This document shows positions 11,581-23,342 of a DNA stretch of 64,000 nt, piece after piece. Source of the stretch: Ehretia macrophylla (Eukaryota > Streptophyta > Magnoliopsida > Boraginales > Ehretiaceae). The notes beneath the pieces were generated by a model. That model was not told the DNA's origin and did not search any database. It saw nothing but the letters and a program-made list of their open reading frames with translations. Each line of letters starts with the position of its first letter. Within the stretch, counting starts at the first letter, position 1. A program made the translations under genes and the position numbers. The stretch is taken from the NCBI GenBank assembly GCA_037974665.1, contig CM075772.1, positions 36,743,052 through 36,807,051 on the forward strand. The letters run 5' to 3'.

Positions 11581-13450
11581 TGTAATACCTAAGCCCGGAA
11601 TGTGAAAATTTCTTGTTCATTATTTTGGAAATTATATTTCCTTAAATTCTTTAAGATTTAATTGTTACTTCTTTGTTGTCGCAACGTGCATTGAATATCG
11701 AGAGCGATAGATAGAGAACGGTTTCCAGTCCTCAGCAAATAGTGAAACTAGTATTTAGATTACTTAAATTTTATATTTTAATTGTTGCTAGCTAGAATTA
11801 ATCTTTCCTTAGTTAAAATGGCTTTAAAGTGCACAAAAATAGCCTAATTGACCAAATATTAAGTCATTTGACCAAGGGCTTTGACCCTTTGAGCAAGTAA
11901 ACCCTTGAAACGATGAAGTTGCTCCGTTATGCTGTCCATTGATGTAGAATTGTGCTAGGTGTGCTAGAATGCCTAAATGCATGGTTTGTTTGGGTTGCGT
12001 AATGGAAAAAATAGGAATTAAGCTTTGGTGAAAGTCGGGGTCGTTTAGGTCAACTTTAGCATTTTCTCGTTTTGCATGTTGGCATTTTTTTGGGAGGCCA
12101 TGGAAGCACTTTTGGTGCGATTATGGCGTTGGTTGGGTGTTTGGTTGATATAGTTGTAGTTCAAACGAGCAAAGGGAGAAATTGGGACTTTGTGTGAATT
12201 CTAGGGTTAAGTTGGGTTTCGGGGTCTTTAGACGTGCCTTATGGTGACCTAGGAGGATTGGCGAAGTCGGTTTCCAGAACTCGTGGCTCGTTTGGAAATG
12301 GTAGTGTTTTGTTAGTTGGGGCCGATTGGTGTTTTGTTTGTCTACTTGATCTTAGGTTTATAGAATGGTTAGGGATGCTTGATATACTTGTTGGAATTGA
12401 TTTTGATTGGAATGCATATCAACTGTTACTATTGCGTGCGAGAGTAACCTACTTTGTTGTTCTCCCACGTGTGGCTTTATTGCTCGTTTATCGCCTTGTA
12501 TTGAGTCTTCCATTGCATAGTGTCTCGCGCGTGAGTGATGGGCCTCTCTGGGTAGCCTCGGGTTGCCAGTGTTGGTTGCTCTTGCTCCGCTGCTATTCCC
12601 TCTTCTCGCTTGGGTTGCCTCCCAGGGAGATTTGGGTCGTAGATTGATGGATACTTCCGGGGTATTCTAAACTGGTGTTATAAGGTGGTTTGGGCCAGCG
12701 CGTCGTCATCGAATTCGTGTTTGAAAGTTGCTCATGAAAAGAGTATCGTATCCTTTGAATGAGTGTTTACAGTTTTAAATACTTGACTTGCTTTATTGAT
12801 GGCTTATTGTATCTCTATATGATATTTGTATGAATTGCTTGACTAATTGCATTGCATACTCCTTTCATCTCCGTCCTTGAGACCAATTGCTCTCGCTGAG
12901 CAATAGTTTTTGCTCATTCCTCTCTATACTATATTTTTACAGAAGTAGTTGAAGTAGACCCTCTTGTGGTAATTGAGGAGGAGGAACAGGTGGAGGTGTT
13001 CCCGTGATAGCACTTCTTTGCTTTGCTGGTGGTTGGTTACCAGATTTTGTATGAGCCTTGCTTGATATGTATATTGCTTGGATGTCGCTTAATTTTGAGG
13101 CTTGTAGCCTTGTATGTATCTTCTAGTTTGAGGCCTCTACGGTCTTATGTTGTATATGTTTAAAGAATGTAAAGTTGTAAACTTATACTCTTGTGACTAG
13201 TAAGGAAATGCATGCTAATGGAATTGATTAGTGGCATAAATACTTGTGTAGTATGCATATCATTTTTGGGTTGCAAAGTTGGTTAATAAGAAATGTATGT
13301 TTCAAAGAAAGTCGGCTTGTTTTAATTGTTTTATGGCTTTCGCAAGTATTATGTTGATTTTAGGATTTTCGGATCGTCCGCGGTACAGAGGAGACTCCAT
13401 CCGTGTGTCGGGTCCGGGCTTGGCCTTTTGCGGGGTCGGGTCGGGGCGTG
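11581..13450 (+). mobile_element. Nested LTR of the gypsy element's own family, opposite orientation, internally deleted
   Basis: It starts TGTAATACCTAAGCCCGGAA and ends GGGGTCGGGTCGGGGCGTG, matching the plus-sense ends of the LTRs at 2950-5207 and 14084-16374, but lying in the opposite orientation. At 1870 bp it is about 400 bp shorter; the missing part is in the middle (around 11890, where the text jumps to the GTAAACCCTTGAAACGA block). The last few bases (ACA) of the canonical end are missing, and no target-site duplication is visible. It separates gag from protease, and the C-terminal part of gag with its zinc knuckle is missing. The frame at 12234-12647 lies inside it and is not a gene. 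Confidence 0.82.
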
Positions 13451-13776
13451 TACCTCAAAGCAGCGTAAATTTTCTCAACACGATTAATCCATCTCTCGGC
13501 TGCCTCGTCATCCGGCTCTCTGAAGAACTTACCCGACTCGTGCCTATGGAATTTCTCCAACTGATTATTCTTAGCCCTATGCCCCTGTCCACCAGGATTA
13601 GCTTGATTTCCCTGGGGATTATTACTCATTTCCTGCCTTTGTTCATGCAATACTTGAGTAATCCGGTCAACTGCAGTGGTCATAGTAGCCATAAATTGTT
13701 CAGGCATCGGTTGCTGACCCTGTTCTGCTGCCTCTTCATCTGCCCCTTGGCCTTGAGTTCTACGACATGGCGGCAT
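13451..13776 (-). pseudogene. N-terminal gag fragment of the gypsy element
   Basis: Begins MPPCRRTQGQGADEEAAEQ at 13776, followed by a glutamine-rich helix-forming region and FHRHESGKFFREPDDEAAERWINRVEKIYAALR, which resembles the start of the retrotransposon gag capsid domain. It stops at the nested LTR (13450), after which the frame merely reads LTR sequence. The rest of capsid and the CCHC knuckle are absent. Gag would have formed the virus-like particle. Confidence 0.8.
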
Positions 13777-14063
13777 AGTAACAACGTACAGTAGCTGGCA
13801 ACATATAAAAGTAGTTTATAGACAAAAATATAACACATAAGATTAGATAACACTCAAGTCAATAACAATCAAATATCCTATCACACAATTCACATAACAC
13901 AAGATTGACATGTCAAACTAATTCACTTAAACACATAAGCTCTCCAAGTTCACACAATCATACTATAACATTTTCACTTAACAATCACACAATAATACTC
14001 TAGCATTTTAGACCTATACCTCACAGACAGAGAAATATATCCCGGCTCATGCAATACTATTAT
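13777..14063 (-). other. Leader between primer-binding site and gag of the gypsy element
   Basis: AT-rich and without a reading frame. Its position between the primer-binding site and gag is that of the untranslated leader, which normally holds packaging signals. None can be recognised by eye. Confidence 0.6.
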
Positions 14064-14075
14064 GCTCTGATACCA
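14064..14075 (-). other. Primer-binding site, initiator-tRNA(Met) type
   Basis: The minus strand reads TGGTATCAGAGC, complementary to the 3' end of plant initiator methionine tRNA, eight bases inside the 5' LTR. It sets the element's orientation. Confidence 0.93.
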
Positions 14076-14083
14076 CCTAAAGA

Positions 14084-16374
14084 TGTCACGCCCCAACCCG
14101 ACCCCTCAAAGGCCAACCCCGGACCCGACACACGGACGGAGTCTCCTCTGTATCGTGGACGATCTGAAAACCCTACATTCAACATAATATTCGCGAAAAC
14201 CACAATAATCATTGGAAACAAGTCAACTTTCTTTTAGAAACATACATCTTCTCATTAACCAACTTTTCAACCAAAATGGAATGCATACTATACAAGTACT
14301 TATGCCACTAAGCAGTAAACTATTAGCATGCAGTTCTTACTAGTCACGTGAGTATATCTTTACAACTTTACAACCTTTAAACTTTTACAACATAAAACCA
14401 TAGAGGCCTCAAAATAGAAACTACATACAAGGCTACAAGCCTCAAAATGAAGCGTCAACCAAGCAATATAAACATCAAGCATGGCCCGCACAAAAGACTG
14501 GCAACCAACCACAAGCTAAGCAAAGAAAGTGCCATCAAGGAAACACCTCCACTTGCTCGTCCTCCTCAATTACCTCAATAGGATTCGCTTCAACTACTCC
14601 TGTAAAATATAGTATAGAAAGGAATTAGCAAAAACTATTGCTCAGCGAGGGTAATTGGTCTCAAGGACGGATGTGAGAGGAGAATGCGATGCAAATAGTT
14701 AAGTAGATCAATCAATCATCATATAGAGATACAAGCAAAGCCAGCAATGAATCAAGACAAGCATTAAGGCTATAATCATTCAATTAAAAGATACAATTCA
14801 CTTTCCACGAGCAACTCTCAATCACGAATCCGTTGATGACGCGCCGGCCCAAACACCTTATAACTTCAGTTTGGAATACCCCGGAAGTATCCAATTAATT
14901 CTACGACCCAAATCTCCCTGGGAGGCAACCCAAGCAAGAAAGGGAATAGGACATGGAGCTAGGGAAGCCAACCTTGGCAACCAGAGGCTACCCAGAGAGG
15001 CCCATCACACCGCCCCTGACTCTATGAATGCAATACAATATACAATGCAACAATCGAGCAATCGAGCAATAGAGCCACACGTGAGAGAAAAACAAAGTAG
15101 GTTACTCTCGCGAGCAATAGCAACAGTTAGCAAACGTTTCAATCATAACCAACTTTAACAAGCATAAAAAGCAATAATAAGCATTCTACAAGCATAAAAC
15201 TATGAAAATCAACAAAAACACAAAACGACCCTAACTTTCAAAATGCTACTACTTTCAAACAAGCCACGAGTTTTGAAAACTGACTTCACCACTCCTCCTA
15301 GGACACCACAAGGCACGTCTAAAAGCCACAAAACCATACTTTACCCTAGAATTCCCACAAAGCCCCGATTTCCCCTTTGCTCATTTGAACTATAGCTACC
15401 CTAACCAAACACCCAACCAACGCCATAACCACACCAAAAGTACTTTCATGGCCTCCCAAGACAACGCCATCATGCAAAATGAGGAAACGCTAAACTCGAT
15501 CGAAACAACCCCAACATGTACCAAGCCATTTTTCTCTGTTTTTCCATTACACAACCCAAACAAATCATGCATTTAGGCATTCTAGCATATCTAGCATCTT
15601 TTCATATCAATAGAACGCAAAACGGAGCAACTTTTACGAAACAAGGGTTTACTATTCATAATTTACTATTCCATTGTCAATTTAAATTGCAATTTCAATA
15701 TTCAACCGTAGAAAATGCTAAAAAGCTACAAATACATGTTCTACAATTGTCAAGGAACATTCTTCAAGCATTAAAATGGATAAATTAAAGATCTATGCAT
15801 AAAACCTAAAAATTAAAGTTTGTATATCATATATTCAAATGCGAAAATAAAGATGCTTCCCTCACCTTAGATGCTCCTAGACACTAGGAAAACCACGTTG
15901 GAAGCCTCGGACACAACCCCGTGCAATCTCTCGCGAAGATTTGAAGATTGAATGTTGAAAATGTTTTTTTTCCCTTTGAAGTTTCGGCCCTTTCACTCTT
16001 ATTTTTTAGGTTTCTTTGTTTTATTTTCTTATGTATTATGCTTAATAAGATGACAAGCTAAGTCAACTAGTCAAGGCTTTGGGCAAAGGTTACTTAAGTT
16101 GGTCAAATAAGCTTATTTTAGGCATTTTAAGGCTAAAACAACTAATAGAATTCTAATTCTAGTTAACAACAACTAAAATATTAAAATTAAAACTCTAAAT
16201 ACTAGTTTTCACTATTTGTTGAGGACTAGAAAATGCTCTCTAACTATCGCTCTCGAAATGCAATACACTTTGCGACAATAAAAGAATAACATATAAATTT
16301 CAAAGAATTTAAGAAAAATATAATATTCAGAAAAATAAACAAGAAAATTTCACATTCCGAGCTCGGGTATTACA
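14084..16374 (-). repeat. 5' LTR of the gypsy element
   Basis: 2291 bp, TGTCACGCCCCAACCC at the low end and GAGCTCGGGTATTACA at the high end, followed directly by the duplication AACTT. It differs from the partner LTR by scattered substitutions and short indels, so the insertion is not recent. Promoter and polyadenylation signals would lie inside but were not located. Confidence 0.93.
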
Positions 16375-16379
16375 AACTT

Positions 16380-19300
16380 TCTATGCCCTTTTGTATAGGT
16401 TGGGCGAATCCACCAACTCACGTCGAATACGAATGCCTCTCTCGACATACTTGCCCACGTCTTTCTATCGGACTAGACCGAACGAAGTAGCTTGCTCCGT
16501 GATACAAAATCCTATAGGCTGTCAAATATGGGAATCAGTGCATATGAATGTGGGTATGCCCTTAGAAGCACCTTAAAGTATTTACTCTAACTCCTGGACC
16601 ATGGAACTCTCACATGATTGAACTCACACAAAGCCAAAGAATCAAACGTTGAAGGGAGAAATCGATGGAAGAAGAATAAGTTTTCATTCTTTTCTTCTTC
16701 GAAGCGATGAAGTAGCTATGATGAATCTAAGGGCTTCCTTTGATTCGCCTCTACGGGTGGTGGGTGGGGAATCAAGAGAAGCAAGGTCGGGCACATCATA
16801 CTCTTCAAGGATTGTGTCATGTCAATTTTCATCCTTATGAGTGGGGCAAGAGCCCAAACTTAAAGCAAAATTCATACCAAGGATTGGAAAGATCAATGAG
16901 AAAGATTCTCCAAAAGGGAGCTGAAACTTATGATAGAAGCCCACTTTCGTTAATGTATATTCGACATGTCAAAAGATGTTTGTGCCAACCTTCCTTCTTC
17001 CTTAAGAGTCAGCATGCCGTCTTTGATCAATAACTATCAATTACCTATAAAAAAACTACCCTAGAGTTTTGCTAGGTACCCTCAATTACCTTGAAAATAC
17101 CAAATGAAATTAATGAAAATTAGGATATTCATTTTTTTCATGAGTCTTTTTTAGTAGAAATATATCCATCGATTGGCTCATCGATTGGCTCAGTCTAGTA
17201 CACATCATGGTACCGATAGCTTCGAAAGAGTCCGTTTGTCAATTCAACTTTTTCTTCATTCGGGGTCCCCGGCTGGGCTAGTTCGATGGCAGCATTGGGG
17301 TAAAGATGGAGTTCCCATCTACCGAAGTGGAGTCAAGGCCAAGAAGGAAGATCCGTTCTTTGAAGCTCTAGCCCAGGATGCTCTATAAGGTCTAGGGCTG
17401 TAGTCTGGTAGGGGTGAAGTCAAAAAGGAATGGAATTGACTTGCTGGTGTGTACTTTTCGCACCTTTCTTTCTGGTCCAGTGATACGTCCAAGATGGGGT
17501 AAAAGGTGGTCGTAGCTCAGAAGACAACAAGGGCTTGAGATATTCGTAATACTAAAATCGAGAAAGTGATGCCTATCGACCTCAGACGACCAATTGAGCC
17601 CTATGATGTCCTTCAGAATATAGGAATTCAAATAAGAGGTGAAGAAGTTCAGAAAGTTGAAGATTAAGCAAACAACTCCTAATACAAAGAAGCCCCCAAA
17701 AAAACCTGATTTTCGTTTCGTCCCAAAAAGTCAGAAGAAGCATGGTGAGTCAGCTTTTATGCCAATTCAACATGAGAGTTCCACTTCGCTTTAAAGTATA
17801 GGGAGGATATCTGAGTCAATAAGACCATATTCAAAAGAAAAATAAGTGGATTGAGTGTACTTTAATGCAAAAAAAAGAAAGAGAACAACAAAAATTCCTC
17901 ATCCCTCTAAGACATGATCATCATCATCCTAAATGCATTCGGATGCATCACCTAGAAATGATTGGCCCCAAAGCCAACAGTTAAATAAGATGAAGTTAGC
18001 TGACACAAAGGAGCTTTACTAATAGGGGTATAGGTTTAGTGGTTTTCTGGGTTGGATTTGCTCTTTACCTTCTCACGGGAGGATGGAAACAAGAGAGGTC
18101 AATTGGAGTGGAAGCCAAACGAAGGGGCCGAGAATCTGTGATTGATCCGAAGAACCACTGCCGGATATGATTCTGCTTCCCTTTTATACTACCATGAGAT
18201 TCTTGCCCAGCTTTCTTTCGGCTTAAGAAGGATGCGGTGAGAATGAGGAACACTTCGAAACTCTAGGGGATTGGGCATTTTAGGGCGGGATCTAAAAGCT
18301 CTCCAACGTGTTGCGTAGCCTTTGGCCATGAGAGGAGAGGCACTTTTGGGTTCCTCAGGGCCGTGTGAAGCTTAGCTTACTTTAACAGCCATGTGATAAT
18401 TCAAGTTCGTGGTAGGTGTAGGAGTTGGCCGAAGCGGTAGCGAAGCTCAGATGGTAATGCAAGTACGTAGTGAGCTTAGTAGCTTCCTTGGGCATGCTCT
18501 TTGTACAAGCAAGCGAAGAGCTAGTGAGGGCCGGAATAGAATATTGTATGTAGTGTAGAATCAGATCTGAAACTCTTTGCAACAAACGATGAACGAGTGA
18601 CCACAAGTTCCGCTTAAGCGCTCGACATGCAGTTAGCTTCAAACATGTTCATGATATGGCCGAGCGAAGCGCACCTCTATGAAACAGCTTAGCCTCTCTT
18701 TAGATAGGAATAGAATGGATGACTTACAACTGAAAGTCAGTTCTCTAGATCGATATATCGTATGAAGTAATGGAGATCTTGATCTAGATCCAGTGCTTCA
18801 CAGAATTCGGAACCTAACAATGTTCGGTTCGTCAAATGAATTGAATGGGAGCGTCTCCACTCCTATCCATATCGGTCGAGCATTTTCAAACCTCGCCTCT
18901 CCCTTTTCGGGGAATGGCTGCAATCACAAGCAAGTGATTGAATGAGTGGGGGGCCTGAAAGTACTTGCAGGATAAGTAGGTATTTCAGGAGATGGTCTAA
19001 AAAAGGGTCCGGTCCAGAAAGATAACTCTCAACAAAAAAACGAAGCTGGAACTAATCAAGATCAATAGGAAGGGGAGTAAGCTAGAAATCTATTGACAAA
19101 CCACGACGATCTATATGGAAGGGCAGTTTTGTTGGTGCATTCCTCTTGAGAAAGTGTTTTTTTGAATTCTCCAACTTCGGATGAGTTTGAGGTATCCAGC
19201 GTCTTTTTTGAATACTTTTTGTTTCGCCCGTATCTCTAAAGGGCGAGGGTGTTAGCTTTATATAGTAAGGGTACGTCGCTGACGAATAATAGGTACCCCC

Positions 19301-19404
19301 ACCTTAGGCAGAGTTAGTGAACTGTATAATAGGCGACCATTTCACGCGGTTTGGGAGGCACTTGAGTCAGCCGCCAGCGCCCGACAACCTCTTGACCCTT
19401 TTCA
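16380..19404. other. Mitochondrial-type DNA upstream of nad5 exon d
   Basis: No intact gene recognised. The last few hundred bases before 19405 should be the 3' half of the trans-spliced group II intron preceding nad5 exon d, by position. A 23-bp dispersed repeat copy lies at 18871-18893. The frames at 16391, 16740 and 17173 show no family signature. Confidence 0.5.
18871..18893 (+). repeat. Short dispersed repeat, copy 1 of 3
   Basis: A 23-bp sequence beginning ATCGGTCGAGCAT and ending TTCAAACCT. Copies with one to three differences lie at 50863-50885 and 61631-61653, all in mitochondrial-type stretches. Plant mitochondrial genomes carry many such short repeats. Confidence 0.7.
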
Positions 19405-19796
19405 ATTTTTGGGCCAATTCCCCCTTCGTACTACCAAAAAATGAGATTCTTGCTGAATTCGAGCTTCCTGCTCTAACTATTACAAAACTTATACCTATTC
19501 TGTTTAGTACTTCAGGTTCTTCTATTGCGTATAATGTAAATCCCGTAGTGGATCAATTCCAACGAGTCTTTCAAAATAGTACTTTTTGTAATCGACTCTA
19601 TAGCTTCTTCAATAAACGTTGATTTTTCGATCAAGTTTTGAATGACTTTCTAGTCAGATCGTTCCTACGTTTCAGATATGCAGTCTCATTCAAAGCTTTA
19701 GACAAAGGTGCTATTGAGATATTGGGCCCTTATGGTATCTCGTACACATTCTGACGATTGGCCGAGCGAATAAGTCAACTTGAAAGTGGATTTGTT
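19405..19796 (+). pseudogene. nad5: nad5 exon d, pseudogene
   Basis: Encodes the C-terminal part of NADH dehydrogenase subunit 5 (complex I proton-pumping subunit of the mitochondrial inner membrane). Recognisable are [50 protein letters not shown] and [15 protein letters not shown]. Two in-frame TGA stops interrupt it, at 19620-19622 where relatives have Trp (TGG) and near 19752 where they have Arg (CGA); both are C->T/G->A changes. Exon boundaries are approximate. The exon is followed by a cis-spliced group II intron and exon e at the expected distance. The copy cannot make a working subunit. Confidence 0.9.
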
Positions 19797-20805
19797 GTAC
19801 GAAGAGTGCGTTATGACTTGTGGCCGCCGGTGGGGGTGGCTCCTCTGTTGTGGATAATAGGAGACCCGACTTTACGAACCCGAGAAAAAGCTGCACAGCA
19901 GTAGTAGGGGCTTTAAAACCGGAGCTTTTTGTAATGCTAGTTGGAATGCAAGTGAATGAATCGCATCCCCTAGCGAGTGAAGTGCTTACGCCCCTTTAGA
20001 GATAGGGGCTAGCCAAAGAGCTTGTTCTTCCATTTTTATATCTTTAGATTCGTAAGATCATAATATAGTCACTTTACTTTCTATTATATTAGTCAAGCAC
20101 AAGCGCGCCCCTATCTCTAATAATAAGGTAATTTGAAGCTTTTACTTACTGCTTGTTGTCTACTTCGCAGGCCTTCACTGCCCCCTTCTATAACTTCCCT
20201 TCTTTCGTCCGTCCACAAGGCTATAAAAAGAGAGAAAGGGGCGGCTATCTAGCGGGAGTCATTTCGGTTGTATGCCACGAGGTCCCTATGGACAAAGGGA
20301 CAAGTGAATCATTGCTTTTGGGCGCAGGCAGCCCTTTACCATTTATGCCATTGCATTCCATCGTCTCATATTGTACTGTACCATATCAGACCAGATAGAT
20401 CTATTGAGTAAGAGAAAGGGAGAAAACTCTAATTATATATTTCATATATATGGATTGGGATCTCTATTCATTCCTATATTCCTATCACTACGGACCCTAC
20501 CTAACTACATGGTAGTGGTCTAGGGAACACAATTGCTAGAGCATGGGAGAATGAAGAGGAATGATTTTAGCAAGAGCAGCCAGACAGACTACTATAGTGA
20601 GTCTAGTGACTACTAGAGTAGAGTTAAGTCAAAAGGTATAGTATAGCAGCCTTTCCGAGCGAGCCTCTGGGATCTCCTATAAACCCCCATGATGTGGTAA
20701 AGGGAAGATATTAGGGGAAGCAGTGAGTGGAGATTCCCCTGTAGATAGCCGGATGAAGGGAGACCTTCACGTCCGGTTCGGAGGGCGGGGATATCCCGAC
20801 CCTAC
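19797..20805 (+). other. Group II intron between nad5 exons d and e
   Basis: A gap of about 1 kb between the two nad5 exons. Near its 3' end, 20743-20790, the segment GAAGGGAGACCTTCACGTC followed by CGGTTCGGAGGGC has the hairpin typical of group II domain V, and the intron ends a few bases before exon e. The intron has no maturase frame. It contains a 31-bp sequence (19979-20009) repeated at 32354-32384. The frame at 20153-20398 has no signature. Confidence 0.75.
19979..20009 (+). repeat. 31-bp exact repeat shared by nad5 intron and 32354-32384
   Basis: Starts GAAGTGCTTACGCCCC and ends AGAGATAGGGGC. The same 31 bases occur at 32354-32384 on the same strand. Both copies are in mitochondrial-type DNA. 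Confidence 0.75.
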
Positions 20806-20955
20806 TATCATTATGCCTTTGCAATGTTGCTTGGTTCAACTCTATTTGTGACCTTTTCTCATATGTGGGACTCTCTATCTTCTTGGGTAGATAATCGATC
20901 ATCTTTCATTTGGATAGTGACTCTTTTTTGTAATAATAAGTCAAGTCAAGAATAA
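20806..20955 (+). pseudogene. nad5: nad5 exon e (last exon)
   Basis: Translates as [17 protein letters not shown], then [19 protein letters not shown] and ends KSSQE with TAA at 20953-20955. This is the known last exon of mitochondrial nad5. This exon itself has no internal stop, but it belongs to a gene broken in exon d and lacking exons a-c in the window, hence pseudogene. The 5' boundary is approximate. Confidence 0.88.
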
Positions 20956-23337
20956 TAATTGAACTAGAAGAGCTTGCCAAGATGGCTTGGTAAGCAAGCA
21001 ATCTCTTATGTATATGTAGGTGCCAACTCCCAATTCTTTATCTTCTCTCTTTTTTAGTTTTTAGTTTAGTGATAGTTCATCAAAATAATTGTCCAAGATT
21101 ACTAGATGGAGCACACAACACGTATAGTCTAAAGTTCAAGAGCGGGTTGTATCTTATTCAAGATTTCTACTACTTCTTTGCCTCTTTCTTTTAAGAGATC
21201 TCCTTGTTCTCTTCCCTTCTTTTCTTCCATACCTTTACCGCCTTCTTCATCATCTTGTTCCATCCTTTTAAAATGTTCAGTAGGTGTCTAGGCCTCCTAA
21301 AAAATCCTTCCGACAAGAATGTTGCTTGAACATTATAAGACATGGAACCGTCTCACTTTTGTGAACACTGATCATAAGTGGCAAAAGCCGTTGGAATGCT
21401 CATTTTTTGTCCATAAGCTCTCGTCACCGTAATTCTCTCTGGAAGTCGCCCTTACAGCCCCTTGCCTCCTGCGGGCTACGTTTGAACTAAACAAGATTAA
21501 GGATTTCTCCCCATGAAAACAAACTAACTACTAGGAAGGGAAGGACCCGCGCCTAGCTAACGTAGTTCATGAGGAACAGACTTAAGTTAGTGAAGCGAGG
21601 CCTCAAACATCAAACCATATCTTACTGAATAACCTGACTGAATCGAATGAGGTATAGACAGATTATATCATAGTTTGTGTTGTGGCGAGACGAAGGGACA
21701 GAAGGAGCCGGTTCCCTTGCTTGCTTACTGGACATGAAGGATTATACTTTTTTTCACTAATGGACTATAACGAGTTGAGTAGTGTTGTACTAAAGCCCTG
21801 AGTGACTCTTGGCTGCCTTCAGTGATAGACATAATTACTTTGACAACTTTATTCTTACGAAACAAGCCGATAAAGAATAGGGGAAGGAACGAATTTGAGA
21901 CTACCGACGTCTCTAGCGCTGATACATAGAGCAGCTGGGTAGTGGATTTATTAAAAATAGTCTTTCCCCTTTTTATTAGAGTATAGGTCTTTCCCTCTTC
22001 TCTTCTCCGTGTGTATTGAATGATGGAATGAATGCGTTGTTGATAAAGAGCATTGCTTGCAGGGTCTTCCTGATCTACTTTCGACCTTCCTCGTCTGTTT
22101 TCACGCGCGGATTCTGCCACTTACTTGCTTTTCAACCGGCGTTTGGATTCCTTCTGCTTTCATACGTGCTGATGCTTTCAGCCTTACTCAAATAGGGGGT
22201 GGCGTTCTATTTCAAACTTAATCATAGGCTGGGCTCATTCACTTTCTTTCGATAGAAAAGGCTTCAATCATAAGCTTATGTGATCAGAGCTAGCATTTCA
22301 AGGAGCCATAAGCCATCAAAAGTTTCTTTGAAGGTATCCCTTCATATATCACTGTGATAAGATTGCATAAAGCGTCTCTTGGCCTAGGGATCGAAGTTTC
22401 TCTTTCTATGAGAATCCTGCCCAGATGAAAGATCATACGCTGCCCTTGTTAAGCTTCATGAAAATGGGGATATGCATGCCACAGAAGCCCCCTACTAATC
22501 TAAAGGGGGGGCAAGGGGTAAAAGCTGTTGGTTGAAGATGCAGATAATAAATAGGCTTGTTCTGGCATGAGACAAAAGGAGTCTGAATGAGGGGATGTTT
22601 GATTATTAATTACTTAACATAAAAGCTATGCATAGAAGCAACTTAGTAAAGATGGAAGCCATTGAACAGAAGGCATGATCATTAATGAGCAGGGAATAGG
22701 CTTGTGTGACAAGGCATGGTATAGAACTCCATGCGGTTCAATAGGCGAGAAGTCCGACCTTCTTCTACAACCAACAACACTTTGTAGATGGAAAGAATGT
22801 AAAAATAGAGCTGCACGAGCTTTTCAGCTCGATCCACTCGCTCTATCATCATCCTCCGATGGAAAGCAGGAAAAAGGCGAGATATACCCGACCTGGCCAA
22901 GGAAACCCACACCTTCTTGGGATCCTTAGAGTTGGTTGAGATTATCTTTGATGCCTCCCCTAAAGACCATTAGATAATTCAAACATTGTTTAAGGTATTG
23001 GTATATTCAATTAGGCGGCCATCATTCCATTCATTGATCAATAAGTGTTTGAAATTGGAAGTGAAGGTAAAATAGATTCCTTCTTCCCTAGTTAGCTTTT
23101 AGTAGTGGTGAAAGGAAATTCTTAGCTGAAAGTTATGATATGAAATATATCATTTAGAGGTAGTTTAAAACATAAAGCAGAAAGTCGACTTATTTAGGTT
23201 ATTGGAATTAAAGGAGGAAGAAATGTTTCATCTACGAGCTACTTGCACTGAACTGACTGACTTACCAACTTGACTTGCCTACCGACCAAGACAGGACTAA
23301 CGCTAGACGTAAGCCCTAAAGCACTCCCTCTCCCTAA
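20956..23337. other. Mitochondrial-type DNA downstream of nad5
   Basis: No gene recognised. A minus-strand frame at 21725-22120 (131 codons) is the longest; it is basic at its N-terminus and has no motif I know. The stretch ends at the LARD insertion. Confidence 0.45.
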
Positions 23338-23342
23338 CACTC

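Larger units (their letters stand above)
2950..16374 (-). mobile_element. Ty3/gypsy LTR retrotransposon, Tekay/Del-like chromovirus, decayed and with nested insertions
   Basis: Complete element on the minus strand. Long terminal repeats lie at 2950-5207 and 14084-16374, start and end with TG...CA, and are flanked by a perfect 5-bp target-site duplication AACTT (2945-2949 and 16375-16379). In transcript order (from high to low coordinates) it has the 5' LTR, a primer-binding site, leader, gag, protease, RT, RNase H, integrase, a chromodomain-like C-terminus, a polypurine tract and the 3' LTR. The order RT-RH-IN is diagnostic of Ty3/gypsy; the C-terminal fold after integrase suggests a chromovirus. 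Two LTRs are inserted inside it, so the original length was about 8.7 kb plus the lost part of gag. Many in-frame stops make it non-autonomous now. Lineage (Tekay/Del) is by impression of the pol motifs only. Confidence 0.93.

Noticed and set aside
12234..12647. 137-codon ORF on the plus strand
   Set aside because: Lies entirely in the nested LTR and has no domain.
13279..13794. 171-codon plus-strand ORF
   Set aside because: It reads from the nested LTR into the antisense of gag; the minus strand carries the real gag motif.
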